Shown: positions 1-10,799 of the stretch, piece after piece | Layout: each line of letters opens with the position of its first letter | Position numbering within the stretch: position 1 is the first letter of the stretch | Source of the DNA: Rhyzopertha dominica | Lineage: Eukaryota > Arthropoda > Insecta > Coleoptera > Bostrichidae | Direction: 5' to 3' | Length of the DNA: 64,000 nucleotides | Assembly (NCBI GenBank): GCA_025024175.1 | Contig: QCXZ01000001.1 | Location: 19,716,001-19,780,000, forward strand | Translations under genes and position numbers: made by a program | Notes under the pieces: generated by a model | Told to the model about the DNA's origin: nothing | What the model saw: the letters and a program-made list of their open reading frames with translations, nothing else | Databases searched by the model: none

Positions 1-26
1 AGCATATCACAAAATATAGGTCTATA

Positions 27-288
27 CATGGGCGTACCGAAGGGGGGGGCCCAAGGGGCAACTGAATGCGCCTCATCTGAGTTCATCAATAACGGAATTA
101 GTACTAAAGAGGCTTTGTATGATCAGTGTACATAGAAAACATACAAATAATTTCATGGAATAAATACTTCATTAATTACTTAAGTACCTATATCTTATAA
201 ACATTTATTATTTCTATTTATGTTGAATTATTCAGTAAGAGAAATTCCTGCTTTGCCCCCCCTAGACCAAAAGCTGGGTACGCCCATG
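27..288. repeat. Short repeat with 12-bp terminal inverted repeats, copy 1
   Basis: CATGGGCGTACC (27-38) returns inverted as GGTACGCCCATG (277-288), enclosing about 260 bp of AT-rich non-coding DNA with a G run just inside the left end (42-49) and a C run near the right end (256-262). The right 130 bp recur, diverged, at 45140-45277, so this is a dispersed family. TATA sequence flanks it but no clean target duplication is visible. It could be a MITE-like DNA element or the end of a larger transposon; class not assigned. Confidence 0.6.
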
Positions 289-1946
289 GGTATATATACA
301 GATAATATACAATTACGGATTAATTTCTTCATTTACATTTACCAGTGATAAACACCTTTTTCCTCGATTTCCACGACTTCAGCTCTTAAATTTCTGTTGG
401 TTATATTGTTTTTTCTTTTTTATTTCGTTTTGCTTGAATTACGCCTAAAAGCTACTATGAAAATATTTTTTTTCTGAATTGTGAATAGTAATCGACATAG
501 AGAGGAACAGAGATTTGCTGAAATTGCAAAAAAATATTGAAAACAAATGAAGGTAGTGCACCAATCTGTTTCCTTTCCTGTTCCTCTTGTCTAAAAAAAA
601 TTGACTAATGACTGCAAAAACAGTTTTGGTGTGCGTTCGCTCCTTATACTTGAAATGCGCTATTTCAGCTTTTGAACTAAACTGCTGTACTGTGATATGC
701 AAGGACTTGTTCAGGTTATGCGTTTATTCAATGATTATAATGTCTTTGGTAACCAGAAGTTCTCAATGCAGTCGTGTGTATGGAACGGCTCCCGGCAACC
801 TCGTGCAATCGACGTCGTGTGGGAAACAACGCATTCGCCGAGGAGTTGAATATTATAGAAACGCTGAGTAGTGCAGAAACTAGAGGAAATAAAACGACGG
901 AAACAGGAAGACGACGAAGATGTATTAAGATTGTTGTTTGCTTATTATAATAACAACGGGCGGTTATTTTAACGCCGGCTTGCCGGGACGCGGGGCTTTC
1001 GTTATGTTAATTTCAAATTCCGTCTGCCGTACAAGCAGACATGGCAAAACTTCGCTTCAATTAGACGAATGGAATTCAGACGTCATAAGCCTTATTATTA
1101 CGTGCGCTAGGTACTAAGTTAATTATTCCTTTGTCGCACTTGTATAAACATCCGATTGTTTTCTTCTTTCAAGCGCCGCTATTCATTTTAGTCCTTTCGT
1201 CTGATTAGTATTTTAAGTCGCTTTTCAGATATTAGACTGAGTGGGTGCTCTTTACACGGATTTGTATATTTGTAAGGAAGTACATCTGGCGAGATTCATC
1301 TTTAAGCCAATTCCACGAGCGAAAGATTTTTTATGCTTCTAAACTTTGAGTCTATACTCAGATATGACATATCCTAAGTGGAAAAAAGAAGCTTTTTTGA
1401 TCTTCTTCATTAGTGTTATCACTTCCCATAAACAGTTTTACCATTTTAGCGTGAATTGTTAGCTCTAGAACTGCTCAACGGATAGAGCTCGTTGATGGCT
1501 CGTTGGACAGTTCTTAGCGTAACGATAATCATATGTACGTTTTTTTGCTTAAAATGAAATAAAATACATCTCGACGATACAAGGAAGTCTCTTTCGACGA
1601 AAAATATTTCGTGTTTGTTATGTAGCCTGTTTTTGTCACCAATGAGATACCGGTAAGGATCAAGGGAAGTTGTACTTGTCCACAGTTTCACACTAGATTA
1701 GGTACATGTTATTAAAGCATTAATTCCGACATTCAGTATTGCCAGAATCATCATTCTATAATCGATCTGATTCATGAGGTATACAAAATCATACTTATAA
1801 GACTTTTGAATCTCCCGTCACTCTGAACTTGTCCGGTCAACGGGTTTGTGAACTCTTGTAAGATCATTTAAGAGAGCTGTACCGATGCATGTATTTACTT
1901 CGAGCTCTTAACGATGGTCGTACCCAAAATCATCATTTAGGGCTAA
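289..1946. other. No gene seen; GC-richer block at about 880-1150
   Basis: Short frames here (445-702 minus, 608-871 plus, 1446-1691 minus) overlap on opposite strands and match nothing I know. About 880-1150 is less AT-rich than its surroundings and contains runs such as GCCGGCTTGCCGGGACGCGG and TTGTTTGCTTATTATAATAA, the look of a conserved non-coding element. That reading is inference only. Confidence 0.4.
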
Positions 1947-1948
1947 TA

Positions 1949-3024
1949 CAGGGTCCAGCAGAAAGGATGGACTTAAGACGGTTGCTGCTTCTGTGTTAGT
2001 GGGGATAGAAAAGTGTAGTTAGGCTTTGTAGCTATGCAAACTTTCAGCTTTCAGTACACCATCATGCCAAGTTCAGGGAAGGAACGTGCGTGCGCTGTTG
2101 AAACTTCAGCTTTTCGTGCAACAGGTTCAACACTAAAACAAAAACCTCGTGGTGGGCCAGGAAGTGTTTGAACACCGAAAAATCTTGAAAGACTAATAAG
2201 GCAGAGGGTTGAACGATCGCCGCCGTTGAAATAAATAAGCAGCCGTTTTTACAGGTGTCCGACCGCAGCGAACGTTGAATCTAGTTCCAATCCACGAAGG
2301 TAACTATTAAAGGGGTGTGGAGGCGTCCCAGGCCTCTCTTCGAAAGGTGCCGAAAATGCAATTTTTTTGAGCAGTGATAAAACATATTTCTATTTATCAG
2401 GATTTGTGAATAAGCCAAACCACCATTATTGGGCTGCAGAAATTCCTCAAAAACTCCATGAAACCCACCTGCGTAGTAAAGGAGTGACAGTTTAGGTAAT
2501 GGTGGCTGCATTTTGGAGTATGAGAACCTTACTTTTTTAGGAGAATGGAGCGGCTGCTACAGTGACATCCGCGCGTTATGTTCACATGTTACAGACCTTC
2601 ATGCAACTCAATTTCTAGAAGCTTTACGGTGGAGTATGGTTTCAACAAGAAGTGATGTACCCCGGTCGCATTATCTCACTTCGCAGCGATCTACCATGCC
2701 CCCGCGTCACCCGATCTCGCGCCATGTATTTTTTTGTGGAGCTATCTAAAAGAGAAAGTGTATGCGAATCCTCCGCAAACCATCGATGACTTGAAAGTAG
2801 CAAATAGCAATCCGTGCAGACGTGGCGATGATACCGCCTGAAATGACTGCGCGTTGTACAAAACTTTAGAAATCACCTAATCCGCTGTATCGAAAATGAC
2901 GGATCCCCATTTAAAAGATATAATTTTTCGTAATTGAACTTACATTTCATAATAAAAAAAAATCTGATTACGATTTGTATCATTTGCTCTCCTTAGAAAT
3001 TCGTCCATTTTTTGCCAGACCCTA
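1949..3024 (+). mobile_element. Complete but decayed mariner-like element
   Basis: The left end CAGGGTCCAGCAGAAAGG (1949-1966, continuing GATGGAC) is mirrored by GTCCATTTTTTGCCAGACCC (3003-3022), giving imperfect terminal inverted repeats of about 24 bp. TA dinucleotides flank both ends (1947-1948 and 3025-3026), the target duplication of the Tc1/mariner superfamily. The 1076-bp interior carries a broken transposase gene in + orientation. Ends and duplication being still recognisable suggests a single insertion that has since decayed by point mutation and indels. Confidence 0.8.
2064..2930 (+). pseudogene. Broken mariner-like DDE transposase
   Basis: The reading starts at ATG 2064 with MPSSGKERA, the usual opening of a mariner-like transposase group common in insects, then TLKQKPRGGPGSV and TPKNLERLIRQRVERSP (HTH and linker). 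Frames then break repeatedly. Later pieces still align with the family: YLSGFVNKPNHHYWAAEIPQ near 2390-2450, GAATVTSARYVHMLQTF near 2550-2600, GRIISLRSDL near 2663-2692 where the PGRLISLRGD segment is expected, and PPQTIDDLK/MIPPEMTARC-like pieces at 2775-2860. In-frame stops and at least four frame changes rule out activity. In a live element this enzyme cuts and re-inserts the transposon at TA. Family assignment comes from remembered motifs, not from a search. Confidence 0.75.
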
Positions 3025-3026
3025 TA

Positions 3027-3800
3027 CGTCGTCCGAATAGTATTATTATACAAGCAGTCGATGCCATAAAAATTTCCTCTACAAATACCGTTCCACCTAT
3101 AGAACTAAATAATTCTGTGCTATTTGTTATATATTTTATTGGATAGTCTTGAAGCTCATTCCACAAACGTAATGTTATTAACAAGTTATACGAGTTTACA
3201 GCTGTATTTTTTTTCAATTTTGCTGTTTAACATGTTTTATTGTATAGTTTAGAAGCAGTTTTAACTAACCTTAATAGGTTTAAACTAATTAATATCGTAG
3301 AAACAGTACTGAATGTTTGCGGCTCATGAGTAAAACTTACAAACATATCGATGGTAGCGCTGATATATAACACGAAAAAATGGCCGCATCATTAATGTGC
3401 CCCTAAATTGACACATTACGTTGTACCAGATTTTAATGAAACCATAAATATTAACGGATGGGGGTCAAGCTGCGAACGTGAGCTGGTAGGCGCGCACGAT
3501 ATATATATATTTTTTCTCATATGACGTATTTTTTGTCAGTTGTTACGTATTTTTTAAACTTTCACTCTATGAGATATTTGCCAGTTTGTTCAAATACCGA
3601 AATGTCCGTATGTGCGTTTGCCGCGATATATTTGGATAGCTTACCCTCATTTAGTCCTGTTACAAATTTCACCTTGCGCAACCCTGAAAGCGAAATCAGC
3701 CGCTAGGTCTAATGAAATATTCAAACAGGATGTCAACGAAGCACGCGATTCATTCATGTTCCCTGCCACTTATATTCTTTAACGTGTCTGTCCTAGTCTT
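3027..3800. other. AT-rich stretch, nothing recognised
   Basis: Only short frames with no recognisable motif (2993-3217 minus, 3521-3706 plus), plus a short (AT)n run at about 3499-3510. Confidence 0.4.
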
Positions 3801-3802
3801 GC

Positions 3803-3872
3803 CCGCTAACGATTTGTTTTCTTTTTTTACAGGTGAGCACCACTTATTTTATCCACATCTGTAATGTAAGTA
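3803..3872 (+). promoter_or_regulatory. Candidate recursive splice site (ratchet point) A
   Basis: A consensus branch point CTAAC (3806-3810) is followed by a pyrimidine tract and TTTACAG, with the AG at 3831-3832 placed 23 nt from the branch A. The acceptor is joined directly to a donor, GTGAGC (3833-3838). A second, stronger donor, AAT|GTAAGTA, begins at 3866, so a 33-nt cryptic exon (3833-3865) is framed. This is the organisation of ratchet points in long insect introns. Plain reading as a 33-nt microexon is the alternative. See site B at 62911. Confidence 0.55.
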
Positions 3873-4510
3873 CACATCTTGTGTTTTCCTTCCTCCCACA
3901 CTCATCTCTCTAACAGTGCCTGAGACAATGAACTTGTTTTTACGGACATTTTACTGGCTTTTGGCGTAGGCTATTAAAAAACTTTTAGGTGTACGGCTGT
4001 TTGGACAGGCCTCTGAGGAGAACCTGGATTTATAGGGGATTTCTGAGCCTTATTGATTCGATCTGGAGGATGTGGGTTTATATATTTTCGGAAACACGTG
4101 ACCACTGCATTGCTGTAGGGCTGAACCAATGTTATTTTTATATTTTTTATTTTTCATCTACGAAGTTCGAAGTAAAATTACCTATAATGTTACGAATAAA
4201 CTAACTGACATAAATAAGATCATTAAATAGTATTCGTGGCATAAATTGTGGTAAACATGTTTGTATTCTCAGCTTATCGATGTCCTGTTGTTTGTGTTAT
4301 CCTCTTTTTTTTAGTTTATTCTTCAGTATTGCATCTAGGTTATTTACACATGAAAGAAAAATATAAATTGGATCTTTCAATTATTTCTTTAAGTTGTAAT
4401 TACAGTGATAATAAAAATATGTTTTGTAATTCATAAGTATAAGTAGAGCAGATATGTGAATGAGAAATGTCTTTCAACTTTGCAACTTTTACATGCATAA
4501 TCTCATACTC
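3873..4510. other. AT-rich stretch, nothing recognised
   Basis: Short frames at 3989-4204 and 4248-4436 have low-information translations and no motif. Confidence 0.4.
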
Positions 4511-4526
4511 GGGGGGGGGGGGGGGG
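4511..4526 (+). repeat. Homopolymer run G16
   Basis: Sixteen consecutive G (4511-4526) in an otherwise AT-rich region, just upstream of a transposase scrap. Length in such a run is prone to sequencing error. Confidence 0.95.
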
Positions 4527-4616
4527 TTAAGGTACACAACACTGACACCGGGCACATTCTTTCAGTACTTTTTGTGTCTTCTCGTTTTTTTTAAACTTTT
4601 CATAAACCCTGTTTCA

Positions 4617-4760
4617 AAACAGGTCATCCACAATTTGCTAAATGACAAGGGCCATGATGTTCTGCAACACCCATCCTATCGCCCCGACTTGAACCCCATT
4701 GAGATAGTTTGGGCTGCAATGAAGCACTGTTGCAGACAGAAACGTAGACTTCAAAAGGTT
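4617..4760 (+). pseudogene. Tc1/mariner-type transposase C-terminal scrap
   Basis: In the frame that opens at 4467, residues from about 4617 read KQVIHNLLNDKGHDVLQHPS and then YRPDLNPIEIVWAAMKHCCR. The phrase PDLNPIEIVWAAMK is the region around the third catalytic acid of IS630/Tc1/mariner DDE enzymes (usual form SPDLNPIENVW). The N-terminal HTH and the first two acids are missing, and the rest of the 190-residue frame is low-information sequence. No inverted ends found. A dead fragment. Confidence 0.7.
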
Positions 4761-5626
4761 TTGTCGTACTTACCACTCAATCTTCCTTTAAAGTTATACT
4801 TTTCTAAGGAACCGCTTCATTCATTACAAGGATGCTTACAGACTAGTGGTTTACGGCAAATGGAAGACCTATTGTGTTTAACTGTCCATTTTTTCTATTG
4901 TTTAATGATTTATTTATTTTACCCCAAACATCTAAGTACGCCAAAGTATATTCGAATAGAAGAATTAATTGTTTATGGGTGTTTTTACTTCTGTCAGTCA
5001 GTACTTATCTCTGAAAATAGCTCGCATTTCTATAACTAAAATGTAAACATTTTTTTTCAATTTTATACATTGCATGTCTCAAGTCTTTCCCCCTTACTCA
5101 ATTTTAACTTTTTATTGCGGTAGGTTAACAGGTTCGTATAAATTTGCAAGCAGGATTGTTTAAGTTTAAAGAATTGCTAAATGCAGATAAGATACCCAAA
5201 TAATGACCTCAAAATTAAAAATCGCGCCACGGTAAATTGTTAACGGAATTTTCTGCAAACTTCAATTTCCTTTTCACTTTTCACGCCATTATTTCCCGGA
5301 ATTGTTCTTTTGAATATATACTTCCTTTAGTATTTATGGCAACCATAAGCTTTGTGTTAACTAATTACGTTCTGTAATGAAGGTAGGTATTAAAATTTGA
5401 GAATGCATAAACATCCCTACGAAGCACAGTTATATAAATGAACGCAGTGGCGGTGCGAGAACATTTGTCTTACATGTTCTATTAAATTGCGGAAACAAAA
5501 AGTTGCTCAACAGGACTATGCCGAAGATATTGTCCAAGTTCATTTCATTGTAGGTAATCTCGGAAATTGGTTAGTCAAAATCGATCTCATAACGTCACAT
5601 TTTTTATTTTCTTATAAATAGTGTTA
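4761..5626. other. No gene seen
   Basis: AT-rich sequence after the transposase scrap; no motif, repeat or structured element noticed. Confidence 0.4.
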
Positions 5627-5689
5627 AATGTACACAGGGCTGGGCAAAGTATCGATACCTTTGGCGGTATCGAGTATGGATACCACATT

Positions 5690-6150
5690 CAAAAGTATCG
5701 AAGTGTCAAAAGTATCGAAGTATAGAAAGTATTCAAAAGTATCGAAAGTACTCAGAAGGATCGAAGTATCGAAAGTATTCAAAAGTATCGAAAGTATTCA
5801 AAAGTATCGAATGTATTCAAAAGTATCGAAGTATCGGAAGTATTCAAAAGTATCGAAGTATCTAAAGTATTTAAAAGCATCGAAATATCGAAAGTATTCA
5901 AAAATATCGAAGTATCGAAAGTATTCAAAAGTATTAAAAAGTATCGAAATATCTAAAGTATTCATAATTATCTGAAGTATCGAAAGTATTCAAAAATATC
6001 GAAGTATCGAAAGTATTCAAAAGTATTGAAGTATCGAAAGTATTTAAAAGTATCGAAGTATCGAAAGTATTGAAAAGTATCGAAGTCCGAAAGTATTGAA
6101 AAGTATCGAAGTATTGGTAGTATTCAAAATTATATGAAGTACTGAAATTA
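5690..6150 (+). repeat. Degenerate tandem array, AGTATCGAA-type units
   Basis: Dozens of near-identical 9-10 base units (AGTATCGAA, AGTATTCAA, AAAGTATCGA) in one orientation. The open frame 5628-5975 across it (SKVSKYRKYSKV repeats) is a by-product of the array and not a gene. Confidence 0.9.
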
Positions 6151-6420
6151 TAAAATACATTGAAAATATCAAAGCATTGACCTGGCTTGGGCAGAGTATC
6201 GAAACTTATTCAACGAATCGTTACCTCTGCCGGTATCGAGTATCGATACCACTTTGTCGTGGTATTCAAGTATTAAAAGTATTTAAAGGTATTGGAAGTA
6301 TCAAATGTATTGAAAATCTAGTATCAAAAAATAGAACCGTCCAAAATATTGACAGCATCAAATATATTGATGGTATCGAATATCGATACTTGTCTAATGT
6401 TGTCGCCCAGCCCTATTTAA

Positions 6421-6535
6421 TACTTTAGGTACTTCGATACTTTCGATATTTTCGATACTTTGATACTTTCGATACTTCGTCACTTTCGATAGTTCGATAC
6501 ATTCGATACTTCGATACTTTTGAATAGTATTGAGA
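6421..6535 (-). repeat. Inverted segment of the same array
   Basis: The same units in reverse complement (TTCGATACTT repeats), so this 115-bp arm can pair with the forward array at 5690-6150 as a long imperfect hairpin. Confidence 0.8.
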
Positions 6536-6589
6536 CTGCACCGGAATATCGATACCTATCTAATGGTATCGCCCAGCCCTAATCTACAC

Positions 6590-9271
6590 GCCGCTGCTTT
6601 ATAGTAATAAGCGTTTCATTACTTTCTTGTTAAAAATTAATGATAAAAATTTTCCTCATTCGGTAGACAGCACAGTTAATGCAACAGCTTATCCTCTTTC
6701 TTATAATTTCCAAAAAATCGTTTTAGAGTGAAATCGATTTCTGCGATTGTTTAGGAATCGTTATATTACTCAAGCAGTTTTTCGTAATGGCATTTCCAAA
6801 TTACTTTCAGCACTGCAAAGATTACATTACAATATGTCAAAACTGCAGTTCCGCAGCCCCTCAATAAAAAAGCGAATGTGGGTGTGTGATAACGTAAATC
6901 GTATACAAAAAAGAAACATTTTTTTATTCATCTCGGTCTCTAGAAATTCTCACGTCGATTCTCGCTATTGGCTTTTACCACCGTACGACAGGAATTGCTT
7001 CTGACGCCTGGCGAGATTCTGCGCTAAGCAAATAAGATGTGTCGGCCAAAAATCTAGTAAAAAGCAAATATTTCCCTGACTTGGTTGTTGATGGATGTTC
7101 GTCGTGATATGTTTTCCAATAGCATGTGTCAGCAAAGTGGAACACCTGCTGTTACAACTTATCGCATTTCCTTGCACAGTGTTCCAACGATAGCGTCTGT
7201 CACAGCATGATTCGTATGCAGAAGTCCACAAAAACATTAATCAAAACGCTGGGTGGTTGTTCTTTGCGACGGGGGTGGTGCAGTTCCGCGGAGGTTTACA
7301 TTTTTATCCGGTGTAATGGAGTGCTGTGCCGTTCCGTTCATTTCGGAATTTTACAACAAGATAGAGCGGACGAAATCGTTTCCGATTCTTAGTGTATGGG
7401 AAGGAGCGGAATTTCCTTTTAAATTTCTGTTCATTTGAGAAAACTTCTGATTGTGCTTTGTCTGTCTGGAATGAAGTTTGCTCCATCGACCATTTCTTAT
7501 ACTACATCAGTTCCGCATGTTTGCTTTTATTACCCCTTTAGGTGCTCTTGCTTCTTTATCGATTTGGCATTTCTTGCTCGTGTTGTAGCTTGTACGAATA
7601 ACATAAAACGGCAAACCAATCCGAGTCTAATGCCTCTGAGATACAGTTGGTCTATACTGCTAGTCGAGATAAGTACTTTATTTTTAAACTGACAATTGAC
7701 AAGATAACGTTCTTTCTAATGGTTGGTATGGAAGTATATTCTTGATTGGTTTACGACACGAAGTGTTATTTTCACTGGGAAGAGATACTAAGAGACGGTA
7801 TACTTTAATTAATAAAGGATTGAGAAAAAGCTCGTGTTATTAAAATAAGGTAGACAGACTAGTAAATACAAACCATTCACATGGAAGTTAACTAGTTTAA
7901 ATTTTTATAAGGCAGTTATTTTTTTCAATTTTTTATACGATTTTGCAAATAGTTGAGACATTTGAATTAATTTTGATACACGGGCATACTATACCTGATC
8001 AGTATTTATAATAAAAACAATACATCAACCAAATGACAAATTGCCAAATAGAGCAATAACTATATGAAGCTGCGAGTATGTGAAAGTAGTAAATTTGTTA
8101 CGAACTAATGTATTTCAGTAAGCACAAACGTAGACATAAAAAATGATATTATAAACAATAAATTGCATAAGAATTGGTTATAAAAATACAAAGATGATAT
8201 ACTATAGCTATAGATTGGTTATTTAGATAAGAAAAAATACAAACATAGCATTTGAAAATAAGACTAAATATATTCGGAATTTTAACTTGCGTCCTTGCAC
8301 CACGTCAAATAACTGTTTAATAAACAATAATACACAAACATACATTTCTGCATCTCGTGTAGCACTACATACTAAAGGAACTCTACTATTATGTAAATCT
8401 TGCACGTGAACCGACCAATTCTGAAATAATTACGTACAAAACCGCAAATACCGATCTCATAACCATATGGCCTTATTTTTACAAATAGTGGTGCCATAAA
8501 CAGTTCAGAAAACAGTATTCCAATTTATCTTCCATGCATTGTTGATGAAACTGCATTTTAAATCATTAAAAGACACTTTTAACTTCAAGTTAAAGGTGTC
8601 TTTAAACGATATTCCGCTTATATCGATCCCGAAAATAGACAAGCTGCTGCGACACTATACACAAAATTAGTGGCATTCTACGAATTAGGAAGGAAACATT
8701 TTTGATGTTAAAATCTCAATACAATTTTGAACAAAATTAAATACATGTCTGTGTCCGAGTAAAATATTAAACTCTCTGCTCAAAATAGGTATTGCATACT
8801 TATATATCAGTTCAGGTTTCCAAATGTCACGTTCAGTATTTAATTTTTCTACGGAAAATGTAGAAGTGAAGAAACAATGAGATGCACAAAAAAATGTATA
8901 GCTAGCCTTACACTGTGAACTCAATATTGTCAAGAAAGTGGGATATTCTTAATCATAATACTAATGATAAGGAATCATTAACGAGATTTATGGTAACAAT
9001 TATTAAGAAAAAACTTGAAATAGTGAAAGATTTATTTGATCTCAAAGACACTTATTGTCGCTTTCAAAGTGCCTGTAGCTCTTCTAAAGTCCTTTACGAT
9101 GAATACATTAATAGTGCACTTTTTTAGATCATCTGTTACGGAATTGGGTATTATCACTTTTTTTGAAAATTACGTAAAATGAATCTTGAAGTGCATGTAA
9201 ATCGTACGCCATGTTAGAAAAAACAAAAAAAATATTTGTAGGTAGAGAATTTCAGGTCTGAAATTCGAATC
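6590..9271. other. No gene recognised
   Basis: AT-rich with many short overlapping frames on both strands. About 7240-7420 is richer in GGAGCGGA/CCGTTCCG-like words and may be a transposon relic, but I could not find its ends. A near-perfect palindrome at 8566-8606 is listed separately. Confidence 0.4.
8566..8606. other. Near-perfect palindrome (17-bp stem, 1-nt loop)
   Basis: AAAGACACTTTTAACTT (8569-8585) faces AAGTTAAAGGTGTCTTT (8587-8603) across a single C at 8586. The only imperfection in the 17 pairs is one T/G pair. As RNA it would fold into a tight hairpin; as DNA it could extrude as a cruciform. It might be the centre of an old MITE. Confidence 0.7.
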
Positions 9272-9275
9272 TTAG

Positions 9276-10296
9276 GAGTCACCGCCAAAACGGTTCTATC
9301 CAAGGTTATTCAACTCGTGACGTCAACTGTCATGTAAACATTACCGAGGAGCGTGCTGTTTAATGGTGTAGTATCTGTCTTGTATTGGAAAAGCTTTTGT
9401 GTGGTTTTTATTGAAAGGACGGTGTAAGACGTCGCACCAAAAAGTGATTTGTGTAGTTTTACAAGCATCTATTATGTATGGAAAACAAAACAAGTGTTGT
9501 TTTGTACATGGTTATAAAAGTATTTCAGTCAGTACAACTAACAAAATTTTTGTAACCGTTCCTCGAGATTATCAACGTATGAAAAAGTTGTTTAAGGCCC
9601 CTAAACGTGATATACCGAAATCGCAAAATTTGTTTTTCTGTTGTGAAGATCATCTTAATTCTTACTGTAACTTTTATTATTCTTTTTGGGGTTATAATTG
9701 TTTACCATTCAGTTTCCATTTTGTTATAGCTTGAAGAGGATATGAAAAATTATATACGTTTTAAGTTGATAAAGCGAAATGTTATAATAAAGAACGACGT
9801 TGTTTTCCCATATATTCGACTGTTAGCCGGACCGGAAACGAGCCGCAAGAGCCCCGAAAATAAATGGCAATTTATATTTATTCTGACCTAAAATAAATGT
9901 CAAGTTTGGGGTACATTTTTGATTCTTACGTTTTTATGTTTACAAATAGTATGTTTCCAACAACCCACTGTGATCAAATTATCAATGCTACGTTAATTTG
10001 AGAAAAAGTTCACTTATGCTGTTGCTTTTACTTTCCTCATCCAAGCCGCGTTGAACCGCTCGTCGCTGTTCACCAATTCCATAACAATGAACATGCCTTA
10101 AGAAGTCATAACTCATAAGTATTTCACTTTTTCTTGGCGCATTTTAATTCGCTTGTCACAAAATGAACGCAAACAACAAACTGATAAATTGACAGGCTGA
10201 GGCTGACGCGTGACACGCTGACCCCAGATGTAAATAAGCGGCCATTTACAAGACACCTGACGTCACGGCCAATATGTTCGCGTTTTGGCGGTCCCT
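9276..10296 (+). mobile_element. THAP-domain DNA element 1 (Kolobok-like)
   Basis: ACCGCCAAAAC (9281-9291) returns inverted as GTTTTGGCGGT (10282-10292). Subterminal CGTGACGTCA (9316-9325) and TGACGTCACG (10258-10267) are also mirrored. The element is bordered by TTAG (9272-9275) on the left and TTAA (10297-10300) on the right, which suits a TTAA target duplication with one change. TTAA targets plus a THAP transposase domain are the known combination of the Kolobok superfamily. The interior holds one damaged THAP frame, so the copy is non-autonomous. Confidence 0.6.
9474..9734 (+). pseudogene. Damaged THAP-type zinc-finger frame
   Basis: From ATG 9474 the 86-residue frame begins MYGKQNKCCFVHGYKSISV, then NKIFVTVPRDYQRMKKLFKA and FFCCEDHLN. 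This follows the THAP pattern (CxxxC, conserved P and W/F core, then CxxH): residues 8-9 are CC, the final C-E-D-H is present, but the second zinc cysteine is replaced by Tyr (GYKS where GCKS is expected) and the AVPTF tail is absent. THAP domains bind DNA, and in Kolobok and P-type transposases they recognise the element ends. After LNS the frame runs into low-information sequence. Probably the former first exon of a transposase. Confidence 0.65.
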
Positions 10297-10772
10297 TTAA
10301 ATATTCACATTTTTAATATTAAAAATACACCTTACGATCCATTTTTTCGAATTTATAAGCTGTCACAGCTGTTTTGTGGATTAGATGCTACATATTAATA
10401 TGCAATTTAATAAAATATAAATGCATAGCAAATACCTAATTACGAGAAAATTTTTAAAGAGCCGTTTTTTATTTTTCTTTCGGTATATGAAAACCTTATC
10501 TTGTTTCCGTTATCTCGGAAAAACCTACATTTTCACTAGCAAGCTAAATTTGAAGCGGAATGTTTTGAATAACTGCGTCTGTGCCAAGTGACTTCAGTCC
10601 AGAGTAAAGTAACTTAAGTGGGTAGGTTTTAATTTGCAGGCAATGAATGAATAACTATGGTTCTTACGTTGTGGATTTAGCTTTAAATAAATTAAAATAG
10701 CATAAAATACAAGTTGTAGTTCATCTTAACGCCATAAATATAGCGAAGACTTTCTTACTGGGCGCCTCTACC

Positions 10773-10799
10773 TTTCGAATTTTTGCTCGTCATCCTCAG
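10773..10799 (-). other. Hammerhead-like relic motif
   Basis: On the minus strand CTGAGGA (10799-10793) is followed 16 nt later by GAAA (10776-10773), the two core boxes of a hammerhead ribozyme. The intervening helix II pairing is poor. Similar spacing recurs at 13011, 29255 and 60941; possibly an old Penelope-like end. Confidence 0.2.

Larger units (their letters stand above)
5636..6580. mobile_element. Fold-back element made of AGTATCGAA-like units
   Basis: The ends AGGGCTGGGC (5636-5645) and GCCCAGCCCT (6571-6580) form an inverted repeat that extends inward (GTATCGATACC on the left, GGTATCG on the right). The flanks AATGTACAC (5627-5635) and AATCTACAC (6581-6589) match in 8 of 9 positions, a probable 8- or 9-bp target duplication, as made by hAT (8) or Mutator-like (8-9) transposases. 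The interior is a degenerate tandem array of AGTATCGAA and AAGTATTCAA units. A nested copy of the end motifs lies at about 6184-6414. No transposase is encoded; a non-autonomous element. Confidence 0.7.

Noticed and set aside
5628..5975. 115-codon open frame of Ser-Lys-Tyr repeats
   Set aside because: It is the translation of the AGTATCGAA array; composition follows the repeat and no start or codon signal supports it.
7240..7440. GGAGCGGAAT/CCGTTCCG-rich stretch, considered as a hAT-type MITE
   Set aside because: No matching inverted ends or target duplication found.
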